Origin: an uncultured Prevotellaceae bacterium
GTDB taxonomy: Bacteria > Bacteroidota > Bacteroidia > Bacteroidales > Bacteroidaceae
DNA: 64,000 bases
Reading direction: 5' to 3'
NCBI GenBank assembly: GCA_900314715.1
Contig: OMWI01000004.1
Span: 124,001 to 188,000, forward strand
Made by a program: the position numbers and the translations under genes. Under the pieces are notes generated by a model. It did not search any database and was not told the DNA's origin. It saw only the letters and a program-made list of their open reading frames with translations. This document shows, in pieces, positions 35,631 to 42,744 of the stretch (its first letter is position 1; each line of letters opens with the position of its first letter).

Positions 35631-36800
35631 TCATTCCGTATGCTCAGATTCCCTACATGCTTCCTGGAACATCTTTTCTAATTCTTCATCCAGTTCCACA
35701 TCCATGTCATTGGCATATTGGCGCATGATGTTGATGGGCGATTCTGCTTGAAACTCGCTGATGGTCATCGTGTGATGTTGACTTTGTTGTCTTGCTTTCT
35801 TGGTTGTATTGATGTAGCAAAACTTACAAGCCTTGTCTTCGGTGAGTTTGATGGCTTCCGCATTCGCTTCCACGGGTAGAAAATCGTCCACTTCTACGTT
35901 CAACCGTATGTAAGCAGCTATGTCTTTCGGAAAATCCTTGAGTTTTTCCAATGCTTCTTTCCAATCGCAAGTGCCTGAAGAGGGTAGGGACACCAACGGA
36001 TGGGGATTCTCGATGTTGATTGTCTTTACTTCTGGCGATGCTCCGTGTGCATCGATGTTGACGATGGAAATGCTATGCTCGTAGGTCTCGTCGAAACTAA
36101 CGGCAAGTGGCGAACCGCAATAGCGTACACGATGTTCTCCTCCATGTACGAATTGTGCATGGTGAATGTGTCCCAATGCCAAATAATCATACCCTGTTCC
36201 TATTTGGGAGAGTTCTATACCGTCAATTCCACCTATGGTATATTCGCCTTGAATGGAGGATGTCTGGTCGTGTCCCGTGAAATCACATCCCTTGATGGTG
36301 GTATGAGCCATCATCACCACGGGAAGGTTTCCCGTGTTTCGTCGACTCACTTCATCAAGCAAACCTTGAAAGAATCCATCGGGAATGTTTCTTTCGTAGC
36401 TATAAGGAATGGCAACAACATATCCCTTTCCCTCGATATGGATGATGTGGTTGTCGGGTTGCTCTTTTTCAAGGGTTCCCACGGTAAACACCTTCAATGC
36501 TCGCCACGGTGTCTGGAATATATCGTGTTTCGCTCCGCTATCGTGATTGCCTGCCGTTACCACGATCACCATATCGGGATGCGCCTCGTGTATGCGCACC
36601 ATAGCATTGGTAAACATCGTTTGCGTGGCTGAAGATGGTTGGGTGGTATGGTATACATCGCCCGAGAGCAAGAAAACGTCTGGTTTCTCGCTCTCGACAA
36701 TTCTTTCCATCTGTTCCAGCATTTGGGATTGTTCCTCGCTTCTATCGTAGTTGTAGAGCGAATGTCCCAAATGCCAGTCGCTGGTATGTAGTAATTTCAT
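35631..36800 (-). CDS. sbcD: exonuclease subunit SbcD
   Basis: Mre11-like Mn-dependent nuclease, 389 aa. Phosphodiesterase motifs: HTSDWHLGHSLYNYDR (5-20), LLSGDVYHTTQPS, VTAGNHDSGAKHD, MAHTTIKG and LALGHIHHAQFV. It partners SbcC, encoded immediately downstream, in processing cruciforms, hairpins and blocked DNA ends. This is relevant in a genome with many long inverted repeats. The upstream gap to the rhodanese gene is only 23 bp, so all three may share a transcript. Confidence 0.95.
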   Translation of the reverse strand: MKLLHTSDWHLGHSLYNYDRSEEQSQMLEQMERIVESEKPDVFLLSGDVYHTTQPSSATQTMFTNAMVRIHEAHPDMVIVVTAGNHDSGAKHDIFQTPWRALKVFTVGTLEKEQPDNHIIHIEGKGYVVAIPYSYERNIPDGFFQGLLDEVSRRNTGNLPVVMMAHTTIKGCDFTGHDQTSSIQGEYTIGGIDGIELSQIGTGYDYLALGHIHHAQFVHGGEHRVRYCGSPLAVSFDETYEHSISIVNIDAHGASPEVKTINIENPHPLVSLPSSGTCDWKEALEKLKDFPKDIAAYIRLNVEVDDFLPVEANAEAIKLTEDKACKFCYINTTKKARQQSQHHTMTISEFQAESPINIMRQYANDMDVELDEELEKMFQEACRESEHTE

Positions 36801-36823
36801 CGTAAGAGAAAGGTGAGTGGAGA

Positions 36824-37885
36824 TTACTCGTAATGCCTGATTCTCACATCTATGCCCTTGTCTTTCAATTGTGCGGGAGTACCCTTTACGTCAGTCTGAC
36901 CATAGTGATAGGGGAACAACACCTTTGGCTTGATGATTTGTGTGGCATTCAGCAGTTGGTCAACGGTCATGGTGAATGGCTGGTTGCAAGGTAGGAATGC
37001 AATGTCAATGTCCTTGATGTTTGCCATTTCGGGAATATCCTCCGTATCGCCAGCGATATAGATGCGCAAACCGTCGATAGTCAGGATATAACCGTTGTCT
37101 CTCCCTTTGGGGTGGAATTGCGTATGTCCCTCGGTGATATTGTAGGCAGGAACGGCCTCCACGGTGAAGTCTTTCGCAATCTCCATCTTGTCGCCATTTG
37201 CCATGATCTCGCCATATCCCAACATATCTCCACAACGTTTGTTGGTTATGAGTTGGGTACTTTCTTGCTTGAGTTGTTGAATGGCAGCTTGGTCAAAGTG
37301 GTCGTGATGCTCGTGAGTGATGAAGAGATAATCAGCTTTTGGCATGGAGGCATAGTTGATAGTACGGTTGCCAAGTTTGCTAACGGGGTCTATCTGAATC
37401 TCCTTACCATCATAAACCACGCGAATGCTGGCGTGAACCAATGCGTAAAACTTGATGGCTTTGCCGCTTTTCGTTTTGAATACGTCGATTTCCGTCGTCT
37501 CTTTCGTAGTAGGCAACTTGGCGAAATTCCAGGCCAAGATTCCTCCTGCGAGATTGATAGCCTTATAACCTTCGGCACTCAACATATTGGCGGCATTGGC
37601 AGAACGCTTTCCACTCCTGCAATAAACGGCAATTTTCTTGTCCTTGGAAAGTTGTGCCTTCGCCTTCTCAACAAACGAGTTTTCTTTCACGTCGATATTC
37701 AAGGCTCCTTCAATATGTCCTTCGGCAAATTCCTCTGCCGTGCGTACGTCCACCAATTGCACGTCATCACTTTGAATCAACTCCGCAAACTGCTTGACGT
37801 CCATGTCTTGATAATCTTTTTGGCTACATGCCGTTCCTACGTTCAATCCCAGCATGGCAAGGATAAAAGCTAATGTCTTGTTCAT
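36824..37885 (-). CDS. exported rhodanese / metallo-beta-lactamase-fold two-domain protein
   Basis: 353 aa. The N-terminus is hydrophobic and ends in GTACSQ, a plausible though imperfect lipobox (Cys20). Residues ~28-130 form a rhodanese domain with the active-site loop YCRSGKRS (Cys89). Residues ~135-353 form a metallo-beta-lactamase fold of the UPF0173/YycJ-like type, with the metal motif THEHHDHFD, IAGDTED and a late FPYHYG histidine. The known persulfide dioxygenase fusions have the opposite order. A role in sulfur handling is conceivable, but the substrate is unknown. A consensus promoter lies upstream. Confidence 0.88.
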   Translation of the reverse strand: MNKTLAFILAMLGLNVGTACSQKDYQDMDVKQFAELIQSDDVQLVDVRTAEEFAEGHIEGALNIDVKENSFVEKAKAQLSKDKKIAVYCRSGKRSANAANMLSAEGYKAINLAGGILAWNFAKLPTTKETTEIDVFKTKSGKAIKFYALVHASIRVVYDGKEIQIDPVSKLGNRTINYASMPKADYLFITHEHHDHFDQAAIQQLKQESTQLITNKRCGDMLGYGEIMANGDKMEIAKDFTVEAVPAYNITEGHTQFHPKGRDNGYILTIDGLRIYIAGDTEDIPEMANIKDIDIAFLPCNQPFTMTVDQLLNATQIIKPKVLFPYHYGQTDVKGTPAQLKDKGIDVRIRHYE

Positions 37886-37958
37886 GGTTGTTCTTATACT
37901 AAGTTATTATTATGAAGCTCTTGTATATTGTTTTACATTATTCATCTGAATGTTCTCT

Positions 37959-37990
37959 GCAAAGATACATTTTTCTTGACGAATATCCAA
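37959..37990 (-). promoter_or_regulatory. promoter of the rhodanese-MBL gene
   Basis: On the minus strand TTG (37988-37990), a 20-nt spacer and TATCTTTGC (37959-37967). It lies 74 bp upstream of the ATG. Confidence 0.7.
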
Positions 37991-38142
37991 ATGCTTTCTC
38001 GTTTTTCTTATAATAGAACCATTGAGCACTGTGCATGAAGAATTAAGCATTGTAATCGTGGAGCAATGCTTTAGAGGTGAAAATCTTTGAATTTTGTGCA
38101 ATTTACGCTATGAATAATCGACCGAACCGTAATTCCATTAAT

Positions 38143-38181
38143 TGAAAAACGGCTGACATTCACCGTGAGTGCCAGCCGTTT
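38143..38181 (-). terminator. terminator of the LRR protein / small protein unit
   Basis: On the minus strand the stem AAACGGCTGGCACTC / GAATGTCAGCCGTTT (two mismatches) around a short loop is followed by TTTTTC. It follows the small protein stop codon by about 20 nt. Confidence 0.85.
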
Positions 38182-38199
38182 CCTATATTCAGGTTGGGA

Positions 38200-38391
38200 T
38201 TATTCATCCCATACACTATATCCTTTGGTCAATGCATCTTCTGGATAAACCCCGTCGTTGGGATTAGTGTTGACAGGCGGACCATCAATAACCTCCGTTT
38301 CAGAAAAAGGTACGAAGTCTTTCATCATGTCATCGGTGTAGATGTCGATGATTGTTGTCACTGGCTGAGTATATGGATATTTATATTTCAT
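38200..38391 (-). CDS. small acidic protein of unknown function ending in VWDE
   Basis: 63 aa, encoded 24 bp downstream of the LRR gene and upstream of the shared terminator, so it is probably co-transcribed. It is not a shadow of another gene. It starts MKYKYPYTQPVTTIIDIYTD, continues with an MMKDF segment, is Pro/Asn/Asp-rich in the middle and ends in GYSVWDE. From memory, many Bacteroidales genomes carry tiny proteins of this shape: a K-Y-x-x-P start, a beta-like hydrophobic stretch, a disordered middle and a Trp-acidic end. Their function is unknown to me. No cysteines and no signal peptide. Coding status is inferred from position and this resemblance. Confidence 0.6.
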   Translation of the reverse strand: MKYKYPYTQPVTTIIDIYTDDMMKDFVPFSETEVIDGPPVNTNPNDGVYPEDALTKGYSVWDE

Positions 38392-38415
38392 GGCTTCTGA
38401 ATTTTTTATATGATA

Positions 38416-40381
38416 TTATTTTACTACCACTTTTTTGCCGTTATGGATATAGATGCCTTTCTTGGTGGGGACGTTGTCATGGCGCACACCTTGCAAGTCA
38501 TAATATGGTGTACTTTCCTCTTGTGTCATTACTCCATTGATGGAGGTAGTCTCATCGTCAAATACCATGTTGAGATACTTGGCACCATGATCCATCAGTC
38601 GTGTCGGCAGTTGTAGGTAGGCACGGTGTGCAGCCAACGTGCCAGCTTGTTTCACACGGTAAAATCCCAAGCCATTGTTACCATTTGCCAAGAGGAAGTT
38701 GGTGTATGTGCCCTCTGTTGGCTCGACGGTGGTATCTACTAACACGCCCTTCAACATGTTTACCACATAGCTGTCGTCGCTAATGATGGGAATGAGATAC
38801 GTGCCAGCGGCTGCCTTCAATACCAGTCCCGTCTCTGGCGGTACGGTGGTGACACGCGATAGATATACTATGTTGCCATCATAGCTGGCGATGATGTATG
38901 CCTTGATGTCGCTTCTGCCCGTGAAGTCAAGTCCATGTTCAGAGCAATAGGTCATATAGCCATAGTCATTAGGTACGATTATTTTTTCATCGGGGTCTTC
39001 AGGAACAATTTCATTCAAAGTGAAATATCCCTGATGCCACAAAAACCAATCTCCAGAAGTGTCAACTCCAAAATTATAGTCCCTTGGGGCATAAATATAA
39101 CATGGATTATCAGGTGTTCCTATCCCCCTACATGCAGATTCGCTATCTAAATAAAAGGAACTAGATATGGATAGGGATTTTAGACTAGAACAGTTATGTA
39201 AAGTAATAGGACCCAAAGTGTTGTTATGGGTTTTTGAAAAATCAAAATTACGTAAGTCTAAAGAAGTTAGACTACTGCAATATGAAAACATACCTGCCAT
39301 TTGAGTAACATTATGTGTATCAAAATTACTGACATCAAGATTATTTAAAGAACTGCAAGATTCAAACATACCATACATCTTAATGACATTCTGAGTGTTA
39401 AAATTGCTTACATCAAGATAGTTCAGTTTATAATCCTCAGAAAACATCTTTGACATATCGGTTACATTTTTTGTATTAAAGTTACTTATGTCTATCCGCA
39501 TAAGCTTATCACATTGTGCAAACATCATAAACATGTTAGTTACGTTTTGTGTATCAAAGTTGGTTAAGTCGAGGCTTGTGATATTGTTGCAGCCGTTAAA
39601 CATTGCGGTCATATTCGTAACCTTATGTGTGTTAAAACTGCTAACATCAATAGTGTTAGCATTACAACACTGAAACATTCCAAACATGTTAGTTACGTTT
39701 TGCGTATTGAACTTGCTAATATTAAGGTTAAATGATGAATTACCAGTGCTTTGGAACATTTGTGTCATATTTGTTACGTTTTGTGTGTCAAAGTTTATCA
39801 AATTGAGATTTGATAATGAGGAACACTCATAAAACATGCCTGACATACTCGTTACATTTTGTGTGTTGAACTTGGTAACATCCAAGTTTGTGAGGGAACT
39901 ACACCCTAACATCCAAGTTTGTGAGGGAACTACACCCCGAAAACATGGATGACATATTCGTAACATTTTGTGTATTGAACTTGGTAACATCCACGTTTGT
40001 GAGGGAACTACACCCCGAAAACATGGATGACATATTCGTTACATTTTGTGTGTTAAAGTATTGAATTCCTTGGATTGATTTAAGATTAGAAAGATTCAAA
40101 AACCAACAATAGGTTGTGGTGGGTCTTGCGTTGACAAAGGAACTATTGAATACGACAGTTGTTATTGTTTTATCGCTTTCCCACCAACCATATGGCCACC
40201 ATCCAGGGTTATTTGTTCCTGTATTCAACGAATACTTAGTTCCACTCCTTGATGACTTGTAATTGTCGTAATAGAATGTGAGTGTTTTGCCGTCTGTTGA
40301 TTTAACAACATACGCTTCTGCTGCTTTCATGCTTGTTACAAAGGTAAGCATAGTGATTAGGAATAATAGTTTTTTCATCAT
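38416..40381 (-). pseudogene. BspA-like leucine-rich-repeat surface protein, frameshifted by a 31-bp duplication
   Basis: The N-terminal part (39899-40381) has a signal peptide (KKLLFLITMLTFVTSMKAAEA) and the first two DUF285/BspA-type repeats. It stops early at VRV. The remaining eight repeats and the C-terminal part continue in another frame (open 38416-39990). The break is an exact 31-bp tandem duplication at 39876-39937; removing one copy restores a single 644-aa frame. The ten repeats are ~26 aa each (F-N/D-T-Q-N-V-T-N-M-x-x-M-F-x-x-C-S-S-L-x-x-L-D-V). The C-terminal ~200 residues end in YYDLQGVRHDNV and IYIHNGKKVVVK, a T9SS-like tail. BspA-type proteins mediate adhesion. It may be a broken gene, a switchable gene or an assembly error. 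Own promoter at 40455-40486. Confidence 0.88.
39876..39937. repeat. perfect 31-bp tandem duplication inside the LRR gene
   Basis: Copies 39876-39906 and 39907-39937 are identical. Each begins TAACATCCAAGTTTG and ends AACTACACCC on the plus strand. 31 is not a multiple of three, so the duplication shifts the reading frame and causes the premature stop. The segment lies inside larger 78-bp coding repeats (for example aaacatggat at 39941 and 40019). Confidence 0.95.
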
Positions 40382-40454
40382 GACGAGATACACTCTGTCC
40401 GTGTCGTGCGCAACTTTTAATGTTAATAAAATGATAAATAGTAAGTTTTTTCCT

Positions 40455-40486
40455 GCAAAATTATGTAAAACTCACCACATGCACAA
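40455..40486 (-). promoter_or_regulatory. promoter of the LRR gene
   Basis: On the minus strand TTG (40484-40486), a 20-nt spacer and TAATTTTGC (40455-40463), 74 bp upstream of the start codon. It shows that the LRR gene is transcribed independently of the upstream structured RNA candidate. Confidence 0.7.
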
Positions 40487-40604
40487 ATGCCATTTTTCGT
40501 GTAATGGAATAAATGTACTGAAATGTGGTTTATTCATTCAAAATTCATGTTTAAATGGATTTTTTATTACTGTAAATGCTTTGAGGACACAACGTAAAGG
40601 CATG

Positions 40605-40862
40605 AAAAATGGCGTGGTCATCCTTATGCACTTACCTAAGGGGCGAGCCTAGGAACTGGAACCCCTCACTACAATATAAGAATGCTGCCACGCCAAAGCG
40701 TGGTGCATAGCTAATGCATGTAGTGAGGAAATGCCTTTCTGAAAGGTCTTTCCCTTATGCTTTATAAATCGAACTATTCCAAAATAGATTTCCTACGTCT
40801 CTTCGGTAAGTGCGAAATAATAAGCTATTGCATCTGCGGTTCGGGATTTCTCCCCCGATACC
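40605..40862 (-). ncRNA. candidate structured non-coding RNA, unidentified (6S-like?)
   Basis: A ~255-nt non-coding stretch with its own consensus promoter (40867-40898) and dense perfect pairing. Stems, in plus coordinates: 5' hairpin CGGT-TCGGG / CCCGA-ACCG (40837-40863); long-range stem GCACTTACC (40628-40636) / GGTAAGTGC (40805-40813), extended by CTTAT / ATAAG; CCTCACTACA (40664-40673) / TGTAGTGAGG (40719-40728) enclosing CCACGC-CAAA-GCGTGG (40688-40703); and GGAAA-CCTTT / AAAGG-TTTCC (40727-40753). The 3' end carries CCACGCC followed by ATTTTT, which could pair alternatively with the inner hairpin. No ORF of note on either strand. It is not recognisable as tmRNA, RNase P, SRP RNA or a known riboswitch. 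A 6S RNA of Bacteroidetes type is possible. Confidence 0.6.
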
Positions 40863-40866
40863 GAAT

Positions 40867-40898
40867 GCAAATATAAACATTTTTAATTGGAAATGCAA
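40867..40898 (-). promoter_or_regulatory. promoter of the structured RNA
   Basis: On the minus strand TTG (40896-40898), a 20-nt spacer and TATATTTGC (40867-40875). The expected start site falls at ~40861, exactly at the foot of the first hairpin. Confidence 0.7.
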
Positions 40899-40940
40899 GG
40901 AAATAATGAGAAAAAGAAAAAGGATTCAATAAAAGTAGTG

Positions 40941-40982
40941 AAGGTACGACAGAAAGGAATGTGATGTTCTTTCGTACCTTTC
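40941..40982. other. isolated hairpin
   Basis: GGTACGA-c-AGAA (40943-40954) pairs with TTCT-TCGTACC (40967-40978) around a ~12-nt loop. It lies upstream of the structured RNA promoter, between it and the 44-bp repeats. No T-run of terminator quality on either side. Confidence 0.6.
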
Positions 40983-41018
40983 AGCACTTTGTGTTATCAC
41001 ATCAGTATTGTTTGTATA

Positions 41019-41106
41019 GTGTATTTCATCAATATACAGAGTGTATATGCACCAAATACACCGTGTATTTCATATAAATACAGAGTGTATATGCACTATA
41101 TACAAT
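41019..41106. repeat. two tandem 44-bp repeats
   Basis: Units 41019-41062 and 41063-41106 share GTGTATTTCAT and, after a variable 4-5 nt, ATACAGAGTGTATATGCAC. Within each unit GTGTAT/ATACAC-type inverted pairs recur (ATACAC, GTGTAT). No gene covers them. They lie upstream (5') of the structured RNA promoter and downstream of the ATPase relic. Confidence 0.8.
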
Positions 41107-41213
41107 TACCTATACACTTTGATGTAGTTGTAAAAAGCGACAAAAGTAGTAGGAAACCTTATAGTTGATGCATGGATGCATCGCGTAGGGATAGTTTAAA
41201 ATATCATGTGATA

Positions 41214-41733
41214 TTATAAAAGGCGTTGTAACCAGATTTCGAGAAAATGGTCGTAAACAATATATCCCGATTGGTCGCGATAGACTAAATCCTTGTCGAG
41301 CAATGTGTCAAGGGCATTCTTGATGCTGCTGGCGCTGGGTAAATCATATTTCTTGATAAACTCGTTGCCCATAGGACTCTCTATGCATTTTTCTTTGGCA
41401 ATGGCTTTTAGGAGAGAAAGTTGATTGTCGGTTAGAAAAGTTGTCAATTCTTCATATTGCATGGTGTTTCGATTGACAATATGCATGATGGCCTCTAATA
41501 GTTGATTTTCAGATTTAACGTTCTTTTCTGTTTCGTAGAGCCTGTTCAGAATGAGTTGTATGTTTCGGGTAACGCCATTAAACCTATTAAATTGAGTACC
41601 GTATTACGTCCATTATTTGCAAATTTGCAATCAATTTTTTTGTTTCCGTAATACGGTCACAGAAGTAGTCAGGACTGACGTATCCCTGATAAACAAAGGG
41701 ATTCCTTAATGTAATGGTACGTCCTTTTTCCAT
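41214..41733 (-). pseudogene. AAA-family ATPase remnant with internal deletion and frameshift
   Basis: The 5' part starts at the ATG 41733 and encodes MEKGRTITLRNPFVYQGYVS, then PDYFCDRITETKKLIANL, the start of the Bacteroidetes ATPases related to archaeal-type AAA proteins. It then loses frame: NGRNTVL, which normally precedes the P-loop, is readable one frame over. The Walker A and B region (~200 residues) is missing. The 3' part resumes in a third frame with FNRFNGVTRNIQLILNRLYE and runs through YDLPSASSIKNALDTLLDKD to YDHFLEIWLQRLL (open 41214-41486 from an internal Met). At least two lesions make it non-functional. Such ATPases are strain-variable and often close to tandem repeats. Confidence 0.85.
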
Positions 41734-42104
41734 GATTTATCAATTTTTCATTTCACTTTTGGTGTTACGGGATTTCCGTAACGATATTTCCGTAATGAAA
41801 AGATAAACTAAATGTTTGATACAATCATTTAATTGATGATATTTATTATCAAAATCAGATAAAAATGTCAACTCAGAGTAACACTTAACTAAAACTCTTA
41901 AAACAGTTAAGTAAAACTTTTGAAACACTTAACTAAAACTTTCAAAATAGTTAAGTGTCTTTTTTTAGGACAATTTTCATTGTAGTTTAACGATTTTAGT
42001 TGACTACTTGTAGTCTTACTTATGATAAGGGTTGACTGGGTTAAACTAAATTTTTAATTCACGTTGACTCGACTTAACGTTAGTCATAAATCTTTGAGCA
42101 ATTA
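41734..42104. other. AT-rich intergenic region with repeats
   Basis: 371 bp without a credible gene. It contains two TTTCCGTAA motifs 14 bp apart (41773 and 41787), directly upstream of the ATPase relic. A third copy (41643) is inside the relic, where CGTAATACGGT (41646-41656 region) mirrors ACCGTATTACG (~41600). The TTAA repeat array follows, then a short hairpin GACTAC / GTAGTC near 42003 and several GTTGACT words. Confidence 0.6.
41882..41969. repeat. tandem 22-bp repeats with alternating palindromic CTTAAC/GTTAAG cores; terminator-like end
   Basis: Units begin at about 41882, 41904, 41926 and 41948. They share AAAACTnTnnAAA tails, and their cores alternate ACTTAACT, AGTTAAGT, ACTTAACT, AGTTAAGT. 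Neighbouring units therefore pair with each other. The last pair forms ACACTTAACT / AGTTAAGTGT, a perfect 10-bp stem followed by a run of seven T on the plus strand, which looks like an intrinsic terminator although no plus-strand gene precedes it. Confidence 0.75.
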
Positions 42105-42608
42105 CTATTCTGACATTTTTCTGGCGTATTCGAACAATGCTTGGGGGAGGTGGCAATAGCCAGTGGGATTTTTGTCAAGATAGTCTTGGTGGTATTCCTC
42201 GGCGGTGTAGAAATTCTCTAATGGCAACTTTTCTACAACGAATGTTTCGGCATATTGCTTTTGCTCTTCTGCATAAATACTTTCGATGATGCTCAGGTCG
42301 GCTTCATCCACGTAATAAATGCCCGTGCGATAGCGTGTGCCTACGTCATGTCCTTGTTGATTGAGACTTGTGGGGTCTATCGCCTTGAAGAACATGCGAA
42401 CGAGGAATGCTAAATCTATCATCTCGGGATTATAAGTGACGTGTACCGTCTCTGCATAACCCGTGGTGTCGGTATATACTTCTTTGTAAGTGGGATTGTC
42501 GGTGGTTCCGTTGGCAAATCCCACTTCTGTTTTCACTACGCCTTTTATCTGCTTGAAATAGTGTTCTGTTCCCCAGAAACAACCGCCTGCAAAATAGATT
42601 TCTTTCAT
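42105..42608 (-). CDS. msrA: peptide-methionine (S)-S-oxide reductase
   Basis: Repairs oxidised methionine using thioredoxin. 167 aa, MsrA domain only, without a fused MsrB. The catalytic motif GGCFWGTEHYF (Cys10) is at the N-terminus. Further conserved segments are GFANGTTDNPTYKEVYTDTTGYAE (in part) and TSLNQQGHDVGTRYRTGIYY. No signal peptide, so it acts in the cytoplasm. It lies downstream of the GH43 gene, from which it is separated by a long inverted repeat; functional linkage is unlikely. Confidence 0.95.
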   Translation of the reverse strand: MKEIYFAGGCFWGTEHYFKQIKGVVKTEVGFANGTTDNPTYKEVYTDTTGYAETVHVTYNPEMIDLAFLVRMFFKAIDPTSLNQQGHDVGTRYRTGIYYVDEADLSIIESIYAEEQKQYAETFVVEKLPLENFYTAEEYHQDYLDKNPTGYCHLPQALFEYARKMSE

Positions 42609-42626
42609 TGTTGTATGTCTTTTTAT

Positions 42627-42742
42627 AGTAGTTTAGGAGTTACAAGGAGTTCAGGAGTAAAGACAATAGTCTTTCTCAATGAAAAGATTATCAAGAGAGC
42701 ATTTGTCTGTACTACTGAACTCCCTGAACTACTGAACTCCTC
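42627..42742. repeat. long imperfect inverted repeat of GGAGTTCAGTA-like units after the GH43 stop
   Basis: The left arm 42627-42665 and the right arm 42703-42742 are complementary along ~39 nt with about ten mismatches. Each arm is itself a tandem series of (G)GAGTTCAG(T)A words. On the minus strand the repeat begins 2-3 nt after the GH43 stop codon and ends just before msrA. Confidence 0.78.
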
Positions 42743-42744
42743 AA

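Larger units (their letters stand above)
37886..38199. other. intergenic region with promoter, hairpin and terminator
   Basis: The 314-bp gap holds the rhodanese-gene promoter (37959-37990), a modest hairpin AAGCATTG / CAATGCTT (38045-38071) of unknown role, and the terminator of the LRR unit (38143-38181). No gene is seen. Confidence 0.7.

Noticed and set aside
40381-40393. Longer start (MYLV...) for the LRR gene
   Set aside because: The two adjacent ATG codons just downstream give a normal signal peptide start (MMKKLLFL), and the extra residues add nothing typical.
40605-40862. Structured region as tmRNA, RNase P RNA or SRP RNA
   Set aside because: None of the hallmark sequences (tRNA-like ends and Ala-tag frame, GAGGAAAGTCC-type P4 motif, GGAAGGAAGCAG-type loop) is present on either strand.
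40605-40862. Structured region as a riboswitch of the LRR gene
   Set aside because: The LRR gene has its own promoter at 40455-40486, downstream of the structure.
41740-41928. 62-aa minus-strand frame upstream of the ATPase relic
   Set aside because: It lies in AT-rich repeat sequence, has no recognisable features and overlaps the TTAA repeat array; probably chance.
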